DNA of 64,000 nt, from contig JBITNC010000001.1 of assembly GCA_050084985.1 (NCBI GenBank), positions 214,830,001-214,894,000 on the forward strand. The letters are read 5' to 3'. Each line of letters opens with the position of its first letter. The stretch's first letter is position 1. Both the position numbers and the translations under genes were made by a program. The notes under the pieces were generated by a model. It had not been told where the DNA came from. It searched no databases and saw nothing but the letters and a program-made list of their open reading frames with translations. Positions 33,355 through 45,890 of the stretch are shown piece after piece. Source of the stretch: Nageia nagi. Lineage: Eukaryota > Pinophyta.

Positions 33355-36189
33355 ATGCTTCAAACTAGAAGTATGATTGCTAAGAAAATGTAGGAACACC
33401 CATTTGAAATACAGAAAATAGATTCAAACAACATGGATTTGATAGAGTATTCGATTAGGAGGCCACCTCCTTTAGATGAATCAGATTCACGAGTAGTTTG
33501 TTATGAAAGTAAAGATTTGGATTAGGGTTATGATCAATCTAGATTGCAAAGATAAAGTATAAAAGATATTACTACTAAGATTAGAATGTAGGTGCTAGAT
33601 GAAGAGTTACTTGAAATTCGTCATCGCCTAGCTAGTCATAGGGCTATTCCTAAGATGTCTTCTAGTTTACCAGGAGATGTTGAAAAACAAAATCATAGAT
33701 GTAATAACTTAGAAATAGACAAGGATAAATCTCATGCTGAAACCATAGCAGTACCAGAGACTAAGCCTTATAAAGTTAAATATGACAGAGTCATTTATTT
33801 ATTATTTAATCCAAAAAGAGGGAACTTCTTTTTCTCATAGATCTCTCGAATTAGGAAAAAATAAAATATCAATACCTATAAGTAATTTATCTCAAAGAGC
33901 ACCTTCAATGAAGCAAACAGAGAAATCTTATTCTTCAAAGGGAGGATTACATAAAAGGGCATCTAAGTACAAAATAGAAGAGATACCTTCTTATGAAGAA
34001 CTAGAAGAACAACGATTATGTAAAACAAAAGTTGGTAAAAAATTCACGGAAACATATGCTAATGATATTAAAAAAGCCATAGAGATGTAACATCTTTTAA
34101 AGGAAGTTGATGAATTCATTAAAATTCAAGAACAAGAAGATAAATTAAAAGAAATGGAAGATAAACTTCTTAGAGATAAAAGGAAATTCATAAAACAAGA
34201 ACAAGCCAACAAAGAAAGAAGTGAGTTCCTAGAACAAGAAAAGAAAAGACTTCATAAAGAACATGAGATTCAACTTCATTTACAAGAATTACAACTTAAA
34301 GAATTAGAGAATGAAAAAATAAAAAGGGAACAATATCTATGTATGGAGAAAGAAAAACAAAGACAGTGGGATGAATATCAAAAAATAAAGAATTTGAAAT
34401 CAGAAACTCCTGAAGGGAGTCAAATACAAAGATATCAAGATCCTTACTTAGACAAACAAGAAATGATGGATAAAGAGACAACCATTTTACTACAAAAGGA
34501 AATGGATAAGGAACTAGAGTTTCAAAAATTATATGATAAACAAAAGTAAGATTCTATTAAAAGTTGGGTGGAACAAACTCAAAATCAAATAAGACAACCT
34601 GATTACAAAGGAAAAGATCTACATGGAAAAGGGATATCCCAAAGACCTCCTAGAATCCCTATTCCATGATTGCATTCACCTCTTAAAATATTACCTCCAC
34701 CACTATCGGAGTTTCCTTCTGACCATGAGTCTTACACTTCAAGATCAATTTCTGAAAAGGATTTGAATACTCGAAGACATCATAGACACACTCAAAGTCA
34801 TAGAACTGATAAAGAATTAGAAGACTGTATGAAGGACTTTATAAATAGAGAAATGAATATTCAAGGACTTCAAAAGTTAAATTATAAGAATATTTGCAAT
34901 GAACCTATTCATCCAAGTGTTCCAAAAAAAAAACTACCATATAGGTTTGAATTTCCTAAGATAGAGTCATTTAAAGGAAGAGAAGAGCCCAAAGAATATT
35001 TGAGAAAATTTACATTTTCTAGTTATCAGATAGCCAATGATGACTCATTAATGTTACGTATATTTCCTATGACACTAGCAAGCCAAGCTTTGGATTGGTA
35101 TAATAGTTTACCTATGCATAGTTTATATATGTTCGAATAATTGGCTAATCAATTTCTTGAACACTTTAGGATCAATATTAAAGAAAGATCTTCAATCACT
35201 AATCTTACAAGATTGCAACAATTTCCTGATGAAACCATACAAGATTACATCTCAAGATGGTGGGCTATACTCACTAGTATGCCTTATACAATACCACAGG
35301 AGGAATTGGTTAAATTATTTAGTCAAATTTGTTTAAGACCAATAGCTAGTGTTCTCCAAATTCAACAACATAAAACTTTTGAAGAAGCTATGGCTTAGGT
35401 AGTAGTTATAGAAAGAGTTAAAATTTAAGATGGAGAACTAAAGCTTAAGAAAAAAGAATACAAAAAGGGTAATCAACATGAAAATAGTACTAAACAACTA
35501 CAAAATAATCAAATAGCTATGACAAAAGATTCTAGTTAAGCTTCAAAAATCGAAGAAAATGTTGAACCTAAGCCTTAAAGAAATTTTACCTGATTATTAG
35601 AACCATTAGCTGAAATACTTAAAAAATTATGTGATAATGGTATGATTAGATTACCTGATATAAAACTTGAAAATCTTAATGCTAAGGGAAGTAAATGGTA
35701 TAAAGAGAATGAATTTTGTGCTTATCATAGACAAAAAGGACATAATACAAATAGATGTCAAACTTTACAACATAAAATTCAAAACTTGATAGATAGTCAG
35801 AAAATAGATGTGGATAATCCTGTTGTGCCTTTGAATCAAAATTTAGGGATATATCAAAACCCCTTACCTTCACATCAGGCTAACAATGTAGCAACCATCC
35901 CAAATCAAATGAACTATACATGGAATAATAAGGATACACCATTTATAGGGACTATAGATGATTCAATACATATGATTGGTATAGCTACAAGAGCACAACA
36001 ATATCAGAATAAATAGGATGATCCATGAAAAAATCAATCGATATCAAACCCAATTAATATACAACCAATACCTCCCCCACAATAACCTAGAGTTTCAGTA
36101 AAAGGTGCTCTTCAACAACAATTAAAAATGTCTCCAATTAAGAGACTTTATTGGAATTATTACAATAGTCTGAGAGTTATAGTGAGGCT
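33355..36189 (+). pseudogene. A gag: long coiled-coil capsid protein with one knuckle, broken
   Basis: ATG 33355 (MLQTRSMIAKKM) corresponds to MVQTRSMTAKEIQ in B. Segments in order: N-terminal region with EELLEIRHRLASHR (about 33598), a highly charged coiled coil (about 34090-34550, KEMEDKLLRDKRK, EKKRLHKEHEIQLH), the gag core (34900-35400: YRFEFPKIESFKGR, ALDWYNSLP, ETIQDYISRWWAIL) and the knuckle CAYHRQKGHNTNRC (about 35720-35762) followed by a QNLI helix. Many stops (near 33400, 33525, 33555, 33588) and a frame change near 33790. It would be the main particle protein; the large coiled coil is unlike small gypsy gags. Confidence 0.85.
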
Positions 36190-37935
36190 ATGAATCAAAT
36201 TCTACAAGAAATTCAAGTGGATATTAGTAACCCTGATAATTTTATTTCAATAGTTAAAAGTTTGAGGATATCTCAACAACCTAGCATCACCTTCTATGAA
36301 CAAGAAAAATTAAATAACAATGGACCAGGTGGACTTGATCCACCTTTACATATAATAGGTAAAGTAGATGGGAAATTATTTAAAAGAATTCTGATAGATG
36401 AGGGTTCGACTATAAATATAATTTCAGATGCTACATACAAAAATTTGAATTTATCAAATTTGCTTATCTTAGCTCCTTCTTTACAAATTAGGGCATTTAA
36501 TGATGTAGTGTGTTCAACTTTGGGATCAATAGTGCTATCGATTACATTAGGAGCTAAAACTATTCAAACTTTATTACATATAATTGAAGGAAATATTATA
36601 CAATATAACATTCTTTTAGGACATCCATGGATTAGAGAAATGCAATGTGTTCCATCAACCTAACATGGATGTTTAAAATACATTTACAAGGATAAAGTTC
36701 ATTGTGTGTTTAAAGATCCAGATCCTTACTCACATTGTAATTTGATTTTTGATCCAAATAAAGTGACATTACCATCTCCTAATTTATCAACTATATTAAT
36801 GAATAAAAATACAAATCAATTTGAAGTCAAAAAAGGAAAAGGTGATATAGTTATACAAGATAAAGATACTTGGGAAAAAGTTGCTAAAGCTTTAGATGAA
36901 AAATATGGAGCTTCTTCATCAAAACAAGTAAACACCACATCTAATAATGACTCCTCCCATGGATATCCAGTAAAAGTTAAATTAAGGGATTTAGGGATGG
37001 GAGAATATGATGTAGATGATGTGGTATTTAATATACCTTCATCACAAGAAATGGGAAGATTATCTGAATCACCTAGTGTGATTGGACAAATAGTGCCTTT
37101 AGGAGAAGTACCTAATTAGACAATGTTCATTTATGCAGGGATAGTAGATCCTATGTCAACAATACCCAATCAAACATATGAAGGAAATTTCGATAATGAT
37201 ATGAAATATTTATCGCCATGTTCAAGAACATTTGTCTTAAATTATTTTAACAAATGTAATTGGCAAGGACAAGGATTGGGTCGATATGAACAAGGTCCAT
37301 GAGAAATAATTGAATTACAATATCAAGATCCCATTGATAAAAGTGGATTAGGTTATCAAAATGAATATAAAAATCTTGCTAAATTAGAAAATCTAGGAGA
37401 AGAGAATTTGGATTATAATGAAGAAATTTTAGAAAAAGAATCTATAGTGCAAGAAATTATTGATATAAGAAAAGAATGATTAAGTGAAATGGATGTCTTA
37501 GAAGGTATTGAAATGCTCTTTATTAATAATATTGAGCCACCCTGGAATCATTCGTGCTTACCAAGTGATATACAAGAAAAAATAAATAAAAATGTCTAAT
37601 CATCAATCACTCCATATTTAGATATACCATCGGTAAATATGGTTACAATAAAAGAGAAGGATATTGAAGATCAAAATAATGAACAAATATATGAAGTTAA
37701 CAAAAATCAAAATTTAATTAAAATAATAGCCAATACTTCTACAGATGAAGTAATTGCTGATTTTTCTCTTATATCATCTAATCCTTTGGTACATGAGTTC
37801 AAAAACATAGATTACATATTTGGTTCCTATGAAAATCAAGTATGCACAAATGAACAAATTCAATAATATGATGAAGAATATAGTGTTAACGATAATGGCT
37901 GGATACCAGTACCAAATCAATTGAAGAAGGGTCAC
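36190..37935 (+). pseudogene. A protease, G-patch-like segment and linker
   Basis: Protease: GKVDGKLFKRILIDEGSTIN (about 36358-36416) with catalytic Asp, and NILLGHPWIREM (about 36608-36645) as the C-terminal flap/ILG motif. The same DEGS appears in B, so Glu after Asp is a family trait, not decay. At about 37255-37360 lies CNWQGQGLGRYEQG ... KSGLGYQ, a G-patch-like segment, as known from Tat/Ogre elements. An acidic linker follows (37639-37866). A stop interrupts at 36661, and further stops at 37117 and 37300 and others break it. Confidence 0.82.
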
Positions 37936-37937
37936 AT

Positions 37938-38709
37938 ATGCTTACTAAAAAAGTCTTAGAAATAAATATCAGTAATGATCCTCAAAATCCTAAAATTATT
38001 CAATTAGGAGAAAACCTCATGGAAAATGAACAAGAAGAAATTATAGCCTTATTAAAAGAACAAAAAAAGGTGTTTGCATGGTCATATGCAGATATGCCTA
38101 GAATAGATCCCAAGTTAGTAGTACATAATTTAGCCTTAAAGCCTAATGCTAAACCATTAAACAAAAATTACATAAAATGCATCCTACTATAGCATTAATG
38201 GTAAAAGAAGAACTCCAAAAATTATTAGAAGCTAAATTCATACAACCTATAGATTACTCAGATTGGATATCTAATATGGTACCTATGAAAAAACCAAGTG
38301 GAAAAATAAGAATATGGATAGATTTTAAGGATCTTAACAAAGCTTGTCCTAAAGATGATTTCCCTCTACCTAGCATTGATAGTTTGGTAGACTCAACAGC
38401 GGGACATGATATGTTATCATTAATGGATGGGTTTTCTGGTTATAATCAAATAAAAATAGCTACTAAAGATCAACATAAAATGGCCTTTATAACTCCTTAG
38501 GGTACCTTTTGTTATAAAGTTATACCTTTTGGATTAAAAAATGCTAGGCCAACTTATCAAAGGGCTATGACTTATATATTCCATGATTATATTCACAACA
38601 TAGTAGAAGATTATGTTGATGATTTGTTGGTTAGATCTAAATATCGAGTATATCATGGAAAAGATCTAATTAAAGTCTTAGATAGATTATTAGAACATAA
38701 AGTAAGATT
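37938..38709 (+). pseudogene. A reverse transcriptase, N-terminal two thirds, split by B
   Basis: KKVFAWSYADMPRIDP (about 38065), a one-base frame change near 38170 (NYIKC against KLRKMHP in B), WISNMVPMKKPSGKIR, DFKDLNKACPKDDFPLP, DGFSGYNQI, and the catalytic YVDDLLVRS at about 38610. A stop at 38498. The frame ends ...LLEHKVR at the target duplication agatt (38705-38709) and continues with LNPKKCVFDVTLGKLLGFI at 56646, an exact join once B is removed. Confidence 0.93.
38705..38709 (+). repeat. Left target-site duplication of B (agatt)
   Basis: agatt here and at 56641-56645. Removing B plus one copy restores a continuous RT frame in A. Confidence 0.93.
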
Positions 38710-39555
38710 TGTTGGAATGAAAATTGAGCTGGAATGTAGAATAACATAAAATAAAAATTACTCTTCAATCTTCATTGAACCTCAAATTACATAACATAGA
38801 TAAAACATGTTGTAATTACAAAATGATATTCAATCTCAGTTCAAACTACAATTTGCCCTTAGAAGGGACTTTTACAAATGTATGTGCCAAAATAAGAGTA
38901 TTAGATCTCCATTGTTTTTGGGTTGCTTGCTTCTCTTCTTGATGTAGACAACCTGTAAATCCTACACACATGCAAGAGACAATAACATCAAAGCATCTAT
39001 GTGTAACATTGTATTAAAATGAAACTAGAATAAAATAATAAAAGAAATGAGTTCATGAGATTTTGGCAGCATTACCCTACTTCAAAATTGGGTTCAATTG
39101 GGGTTAATTTGGATCATCCATATTGCTTAGTATTAGCTTGTATTTATAGATTTTCAAGTGAGACGTTTCAAGGATGGAAAGGGGAAGCGAAGAGCCATCG
39201 TAAATTGTAACTTACCTCCTCTATCCACCTCATCATGGAAGATGAAGCACTTCAACTTCCTTTTTTGATTTTTTTTCAACTGTTGCAGAGTCACCAACAT
39301 TTGTATATCAAACACCAGCGATTTCCTTGAAACACCGATGTTCGATATAGAACACTGGTGACTGGTTGACTATATTAAAATAACCACCTAAAAGTCAAAT
39401 TTCATCAAAAGGGGGTCATATGACCATTCATTTTGCATACATTCGATGAGAGTTATCCAATAATAGGGTTTCTAAACCTATTTTATGTTATCACACCGAG
39501 TTATGATTATTTTAATGTTTATTTAGTTAACAAGGGACATTTTTAAGTGTCTACA
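38710..39555 (-). repeat. B 3' LTR (846 bp)
   Basis: Plus-strand ends tgttgg (ancestral tgttgc) and gtctaca. Minus-strand TATA box within plus cttgtatttatagat at about 39142-39157. Motif cluster of CACCAGCGATT type at 39290-39365. Confidence 0.93.
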
Positions 39556-39570
39556 TTTTGCCCCTTTTTG
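39556..39570 (-). other. Polypurine tract of B
   Basis: Minus strand caaaaaggggcaaaa directly before TGTAGACAC. Confidence 0.8.
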
Positions 39571-40283
39571 AAATTATCAACCAAAAAATGCGATTGATGA
39601 TTTCAAAAATATGGAATGAGAAGCTTTGTTGTTTGAATGTTTATTGTTGCCTTTTTACAATGTAAGTTTTGACTCAATTTCTTAGGTGAATCAAACTTTT
39701 GATTTATCAAATTATGATAAAATGTGTTTTCTTTTTACATTTGATGTAATTTTGAAAATAAATTTGCATATACCTTAGAAGTAACTATTTTTGGTGCAAA
39801 AATGTGTTGATCTTGTGTGACAGCTACATGACATTTCTATTGTCATTTTATGTGTCTAAGCACACATGTACCGTGTAAGCCTTCCTTAGTATATGAATTT
39901 TGATGGCGTTGTCTTTTGTCCTGACAACAAGGTTTCAAGATGATCTCATGTAACAAAGATGCATCACACTTTATCATTATTTGATTTCCTTGACCCATTT
40001 AAGGCTATTTTTGAGAAAAACTTAATATTTTTAGGGCTATTTCCAAATGCGGCATTTAACTTCCAATCGTCAGTGTTTAGTTTCAATCGCTGGCATTCGT
40101 CTTTAAGTCGTCGATGTTTATTAACAGTCACCGGTGTTCGTATTCAGGTCGCTGGTCTTTGAAAAAGGAAAAGTTTTTTTCCTTTTCTCATATGTTTCTT
40201 AGTTGTCCCTTTCATTGTTTGCTAGGGCTATTTACCGTTGCTAATTCATCGATTTCTAGCTGTTGATATCCATCACACTCACT

Positions 40284-42700
40284 ATGCCTCCACGTAGGCG
40301 TTCTATTGGACGTTCTCAACCTATCCAAGCAGAGGTAGGGTTTTGTATTAACCTCCTTTTCTATTTTTTATTTATAGTTTGCAATTTACCCATTTAATTT
40401 AAAAATTGCAACCATGAATGTTATTAAAAAACTTTTTTGATCATTTGTATAGGATAAACCTTATAGATAAGCTTTTATTTGTGTTTTTTATGCAATTTTT
40501 TCTATTTCCACTACGGTCGCTGACCTAAGCTAAGCGGCTAATAGAAACGTCAATGTTTGAAGGTCGAACGCCAATGACTGAGTGTAAAGGATTACAAATG
40601 TTGGTGTTTCATTATGAAATGCCATTTTTTTTTGAACTAACTTTTAACATCATACAGGTTCGAGATGTTTTTGAGCCTCGAGGTAGATATCCCTCAATTT
40701 TATAGGAGGGTAGAGATTTTCTGGATCCTACCGATCATGCCTTTTTTAGGTCCATTGGTTTTGGAGTAGGCCCATACATGGGTCGCATTCATTGGGACTA
40801 TCCTCTGTTAGCTACATTATTAGATAGATGGGATGCAGTTACATGCACTTTTCATTTTTTGATAGGGGAGATGACTATTACGGTAGAGGATATTCATAGA
40901 TTATATAGACTCCCCATTCATGGATGGAGGATTTTACCTGTAGTTGATAGAGCAGGAGCTCTACCTGCCATTTCTTATTTGTATAGAGCTGATCGTATTG
41001 ACACGATTATTTCTGAGATTATTTTTGGGGGCATTAGATATTACTAGTATTGGCTAGAGGATCAGTAGAGGACAATCTGATTTTCATATTTGATGGGGTT
41101 AGTTTAGTGCTATGCTCTCCCTGATACTGGTAGCAGGAGATTTCTATGGTCATTGATGCCTATCATTGTAGATATGATACGACACGACATAGTGTACACT
41201 TGGGTGTCCACATTATTGGCCCAAATTTATAGAGAGTTGTTTTTCTATTCATAGGGGCATAGGGCCTCTTTATTAGTCACTGTTACATTATAGGCATGGG
41301 CCTATGAGCATATTACAGTGGCTCATCCTTTAGGATTACCGATGCTTGGATTTGATAGCTGCTTGGATTATGTGGTCGGTATAGTCAGATGGCATGAGGA
41401 CTATTATATTTGCCCATCAGATGGAGTCCATCGAGATGTGGGCTATTACCATCACATGCTTAGTCACTTGATTCCTGATCAAGTGAGATTTAGACCTTAC
41501 CGCTCATATCCTATATGGAGAGAGCTCGTAGCTGAGCTTACTGGCATCCGGTAGCCACATGTTCTAAGTGGTCATAGGGTAGATTTTCTAGAATACTTTC
41601 ATTTTGAGTAGGTGCATCATCAGTTTAGTTTGATTCAAGATGTGCCTACCCTAGCAGTGTCGTACCAGAGGGAGGGTACTATTCCAACTGAGAGTGTACA
41701 ACCACTAGTTTATGTAGAGCCTGATCTTGCTCAGGAGGAGAGACCATTAGAGGACAACATTAGAGAGGATGATGTAGGAGTGTTTGAGGCTTTCAGAGCC
41801 TAGTGGGAGGAGGGAGATGATGGTATAGGGGGTCAATGAGTATGTTAATGCATCGATGTTGCTGATGAGCTGGATACAGTAGTAGCAAAGGAAGAGGTAG
41901 GCAAGGAGCCTACAGGAGTGATGATTGTAGGAGCTGAGACTATGGGAGTTGAGGCTATGAGAGAGGAGGTCATGGTGGATGCTCTTGAGGAGTTGGCTCC
42001 TAAGGAGGAGGCTACAAGTGTTGGTGAGGATAGAGCTACCCTAGTAGGTATGTGTAGAGTTGAGGAGGCTCCTACTACTCAGGTACCTAGCATTGATACT
42101 TTGCTAGGAGACATTTATGAGCTGAGACACTAGTTATCATAGGCACACTCATGCATGTATAGATACAGAGCTAAGCGAGATAGATATAGACATGAGAGAG
42201 ATGAGGCCTGTTCTTCCCTACAGGGAGCTCAGGCTCATCAGTTTGATGCAGCATCAGCTTCTAAGGGTGAGCCTTTAGTTGCTTGTTGTGGTATTTATTA
42301 GTAGTGAGATTTTTATAGTAGTATAGTACAATCATGGCTGATAGGTGTTCCAACTTTTACTTTGAGGGCTCAGTATCCTATACCTCCAGATAGTTATATA
42401 CCTATAGACATCTTAGCTTATCAGATAGGTAGCAATGTACGGGGTGTAGTTGGATCACCTAGTAGGACCCAGAGGTCTCAAGGTCTTTCTAGCAGGAGTG
42501 GTACACCTTGGGCATCTCCCTTAGGGGCTATCGGTTCAGTCAAGTTATGAGAGGCTCAACATCTGAGAAGTCCTATAGGATCTGTAAGTACTACTCCTTC
42601 AGGTTAGAGCATCAGAGATACTAATAGATGGCAAAGATGACCTAGCAGTCCTAGTAGACCAGGCAGTGGTTGGGGTAGTCCATGAGGATATTCTTGTGAT
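40284..42700 (+). pseudogene. Antisense PMD gene of B, two exons, stops present
   Basis: Runs against B. Exon 1, 40284-40334, encodes MPPRRRSIGRSQPIQAE. The intron 40335-40657 (gtaggg...catacag) is phase 0. Exon 2 continues in frame with VRDVFEPRGRY, one stop, then the PMD: LLDRWDAVTCTFHFLIGE, MTITVEDIHRLYRLPIHGW (40778-41045), later HPLGLPMLGFDSCLDY (41318-41365) and WRELVAELTGIR. An acidic region (41612-42133) and a Ser/Arg/Pro-rich tail (42430-42690: VVGSPSRTQRSQGLSSRSG) follow. About eight stops. The family (plant mobile domain, as in MAIN/MAIL1) is nuclear in plants; the role inside the element is unknown. The intron indicates it is or was transcribed as its own antisense unit. Confidence 0.78.
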
Positions 42701-43167
42701 GTTATCTTTCTATATGCTTATTATACCCATGCAGTTTTATCTAATGATGATGATGTTAGGATGACCGTTTGCTAGATTGTTATGATGTATGGATGGACCT
42801 TTGATATTCATTGTTGTGACATATGATGTTATGATGATTTTCATTTTATATGTGGATGGGTATAATGTGATGTTAGGTAGCTCATAATCATCTTTTAATT
42901 ACTTGATGATGAATGGATGTTAATGATAGATGTAATCTCAAAATGTATGATGTATGATTTTGAGGCTATCTTTTTATAATTTATGATGATAAAAATAATA
43001 TCAACAAATTAATTTGATGATGTTATCGATCCTCAAAAGTAGTTTAATAATAGGTATGAGTGAACAAATGAATCTAAGATAAGTTATTTAAGGACATAAT
43101 TTTATTATATTTTTGTGAAATCAGATGCATCATTTTCCGCACTTGGCAATTTTACAATAGACATAAC
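42701..43167. other. B spacer after the PMD gene
   Basis: Repetitive in short words (atgatg, gatgtta) but with no clear period. No gene seen on either strand. It contains the presumed 3' end of the antisense PMD transcript. Confidence 0.4.
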
Positions 43168-43728
43168 GACATGACAAACTAATGGCTTATGGGTACATAT
43201 GAACATTAACTTTATCTTGGTTAGGGGAACAATAAGTAATCATTCTTATCCTTTCCAAAGAAAAGCAATTTTAATAATGTTCAAAGGTAATGGATGATGG
43301 TAAAATGAATTGACATGACACACTAGTGACCTAATGGATGCATATGAACATTAACTTTATCTTGGTCAGGGGAAAAATAAATAATCATTCTTATCCTTTC
43401 CAAAGAAAAGCAATTTTAATAATGTTCAAAGGTAATGGATGATGGTAAAATGAATCGACATGACACACTAGTGACCTAATGGATGCATATGAACATTAAC
43501 TTTATCTTGGTTAGGGGAACAATAAATAATCATTCTTATCCTTTCCAAAGAAAAGCAATTTTAATAATGTTCAAAGGTAATGGATGATGGTAAAATGAAT
43601 CGACATGACACACTAGTGACCTAATGGATGCATATGAACATTAACTTTATCTTGGTTAGGGGAACAATAAATAATCATTCTTATCCTTTCCAAAGAAAAG
43701 CAATTTTAATAATGTTCAAAGGTAATGA
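43168..43728. repeat. Tandem array, 145-bp unit, about four copies
   Basis: gacatgaca starts at 43168, 43312, 43457 and 43602 (periods 144, 145, 145). The units hold gaacattaactttatcttgg and ctttccaaagaaaagcaatt. Copies 2-4 are nearly identical and the first is more diverged. It lies between the unknown ORF and the antisense PMD gene. Tandem arrays in the 3' untranslated region are known for Tat/Ogre elements. Confidence 0.92.
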
Positions 43729-44870
43729 TAATCTTGAATGATTTAACAAAACAACACAAGTGGTTTCAGACACAAACAATATGCAACTTATGACAACAGA
43801 TTAGGTGATTTTAGCTTAACGACCAAGTTATTACAACATCTACCTTATCTTTCTTTATTTCCAGATCTAATAACCCAAGATGATATCAAACAATATTATT
43901 ATATGTTGATAAGAGAATCTAAAAACTCCAGTGTGTGTAGTGAGATTCATTTCCCTTCTTAGATCATTTGAGATGAAGTATCCTAGAGACATTAATAAGC
44001 TAGTCTATTCATATGAAACGTATAGAGGTACATAGGAAAGAAGGTCACTAACCAAAATGGACATATCACCACTCATAAGGTATACCCCATTGCCAGATAG
44101 GCATCTATAGCCCCGATGAGGATTAACCCCTCAATCTTGATATAACCCAAGAATCTTTGTAGCACTTTTTCTCTTTCTTTTTTTTTTTTTTTTTTTTTTT
44201 TTACTATCAAATGATTCTTGGGTTTGAGATGGAGCGAATAATAGGATAGACACATAAATTTCACTCTTAATGTCTCTTAGAATGATTTCATTCAAATTCT
44301 CTTCGAAATTTTTTAATGTTATAAGTGTTTGGAGTTTATGGATTTTCCCTCAAACAAAACTTTATGTTTTTCTATCATCTATGGTATATCATTTCTTTAT
44401 GAAAGAAAAGATAAAGTGAATGTGGTGATAACAAGGGGATTATTCTAAAATGACCTTTACACACATTACACATTTACAGGATAACCACTTTTACAATGAC
44501 ATACAACATATACTCACATCATACAAGGGCAGGGCACCCTATTGCCAAGTAACCTCTAGATGTTTCCATCTAGGTAGATTTTATAATTTTATAATTTTTA
44601 TGTATTTTATATTTTTTCAAATTTTTAGGATTTTATAATTTTTCTATTATTATTATCATTATATATATATATATTTTTTCAAGGTTTTATAGTTTTTCTC
44701 GAGAACCTATTCAGGATGCGTTCAAATCGAGTCTGAACCACCAAAGGATTAAATGAGCAATATGTTGAACTAAACAAAAAACTAAAATCTAATATCACTT
44801 GATTATGACAAATCTCAAGAACACAATAGTCTAAGTGTTCAGAAGTCACAGTTTGGGTGATTAAGATGAT
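43729..44870. other. B spacer between tandem array and unknown ORF
   Basis: No gene. A T-run of about 26 at 44178-44203 and TATA/ttttataattt-rich stretches (44575-44690) are present. The part 44400-44870 is reproduced in A at 63573-64000. Confidence 0.5.
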
Positions 44871-45890
44871 TCATTCTTGATATCTCAAAGTCCGGTTGTA
44901 AGTATAATCAATTATGATTTTAGGCTTTTTTGTTGGCCACAGGAGATAGAAATATATCATTAAGTCATATTCTGATTTAGGATAACACCATAGTTCAAAT
45001 GTGTCGATACAAACAATAACTTGAGATTTATTTATTTTGACCTCCCAACCGTAAGATTCACGTATATCATAGAATGTCAGGGCTAGTTGTTGTTGAATTT
45101 CAATAGGCATGGAAAAGATGTTTGAATATAAAGGAGTAGGAATGTTACGAATGAATTTCATAAATAGATCTCTATCATACCTATTTTCAAACCCAGGGAG
45201 ATAATTTCCATTATTTTGTACTCTATGTCCTTTTGATAGTTTTTTGATAATCTTATTTCTAATCTTTATTTGATTCATCATTGCAAGTTCAGCAATACGG
45301 TAGGCTCATCTTTCTTCCAACTTTCATTTTCTAATTATGAGTTGCATTCGTGTGTGAGAGAATCTGTTGATTTGCCTATAGTGTTTTTGTGGTGTTCTAG
45401 GAGGGAAGGACACAAAAGCATTTGAAAAGTCATAAGTCACCCTTTTATGAGGTAAATAAGGTAAGAGTTCATCCATCCATTCCAGGTTTTTAGTTAATTG
45501 TTCAACACAGTTTATCCTAGCTAAAAGGAGTGAAGGCTTTGTTAATTAGCACCTTATGTTAATACTCGGCCTTCCATAAGGCCATTATAGACAAAAGGCC
45601 ATTATTTCATGTGATATTTGTTCCATATGTGCGAAATAAATTTGTGGGCCTAAATTAATACAGGTTTCATATCCAAAGAAGGTGACTTCCAAACCAGTAA
45701 TCCTACCATGAAACATATTATATGTTCTTTCATATTGCTCATCAATAGTCAACCATAAATAATTCAAGAGATCCATATCAAAGTTATGTTTCAAATATGT
45801 TAATGCAAAGTCACCTGGATATCTAGGCGGTGGAAATCATACTTGTGGTTGCACGAAGCTACCTTCAGTAGATTCCTTTGCCAGATTCAT
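44871..45890 (-). pseudogene. Unknown ORF downstream of integrase in B (two-domain protein)
   Basis: ATG at 45890 (MNLAKES), stop at 44871: 1020 nt, one frame throughout, identical in length to the copy in A (62553-63572). In-frame stops are few and look like substitutions (Gln or Trp codons), for example before WPYGR and in RK*KLEER. Two related halves are visible: LEVTFFGYE...WPYGRPSINI and GWEVKINKSQV...FYLLWPTKKPKIII. No signal peptide or membrane segment, so not an envelope protein. I do not recognise the family. It sits in sense after pol, probably made from a subgenomic or spliced RNA; that is inference. Confidence 0.7.

Noticed and set aside
40284-42700. PMD gene as an ordinary host gene
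   Set aside because: It lies within the LTR borders of B and recurs at the same relative place in C, so it belongs to the element.
44871-45890. Envelope-like gene after pol
   Set aside because: No signal peptide, no membrane segment and no cleavage site in either copy; internal domain duplication instead.
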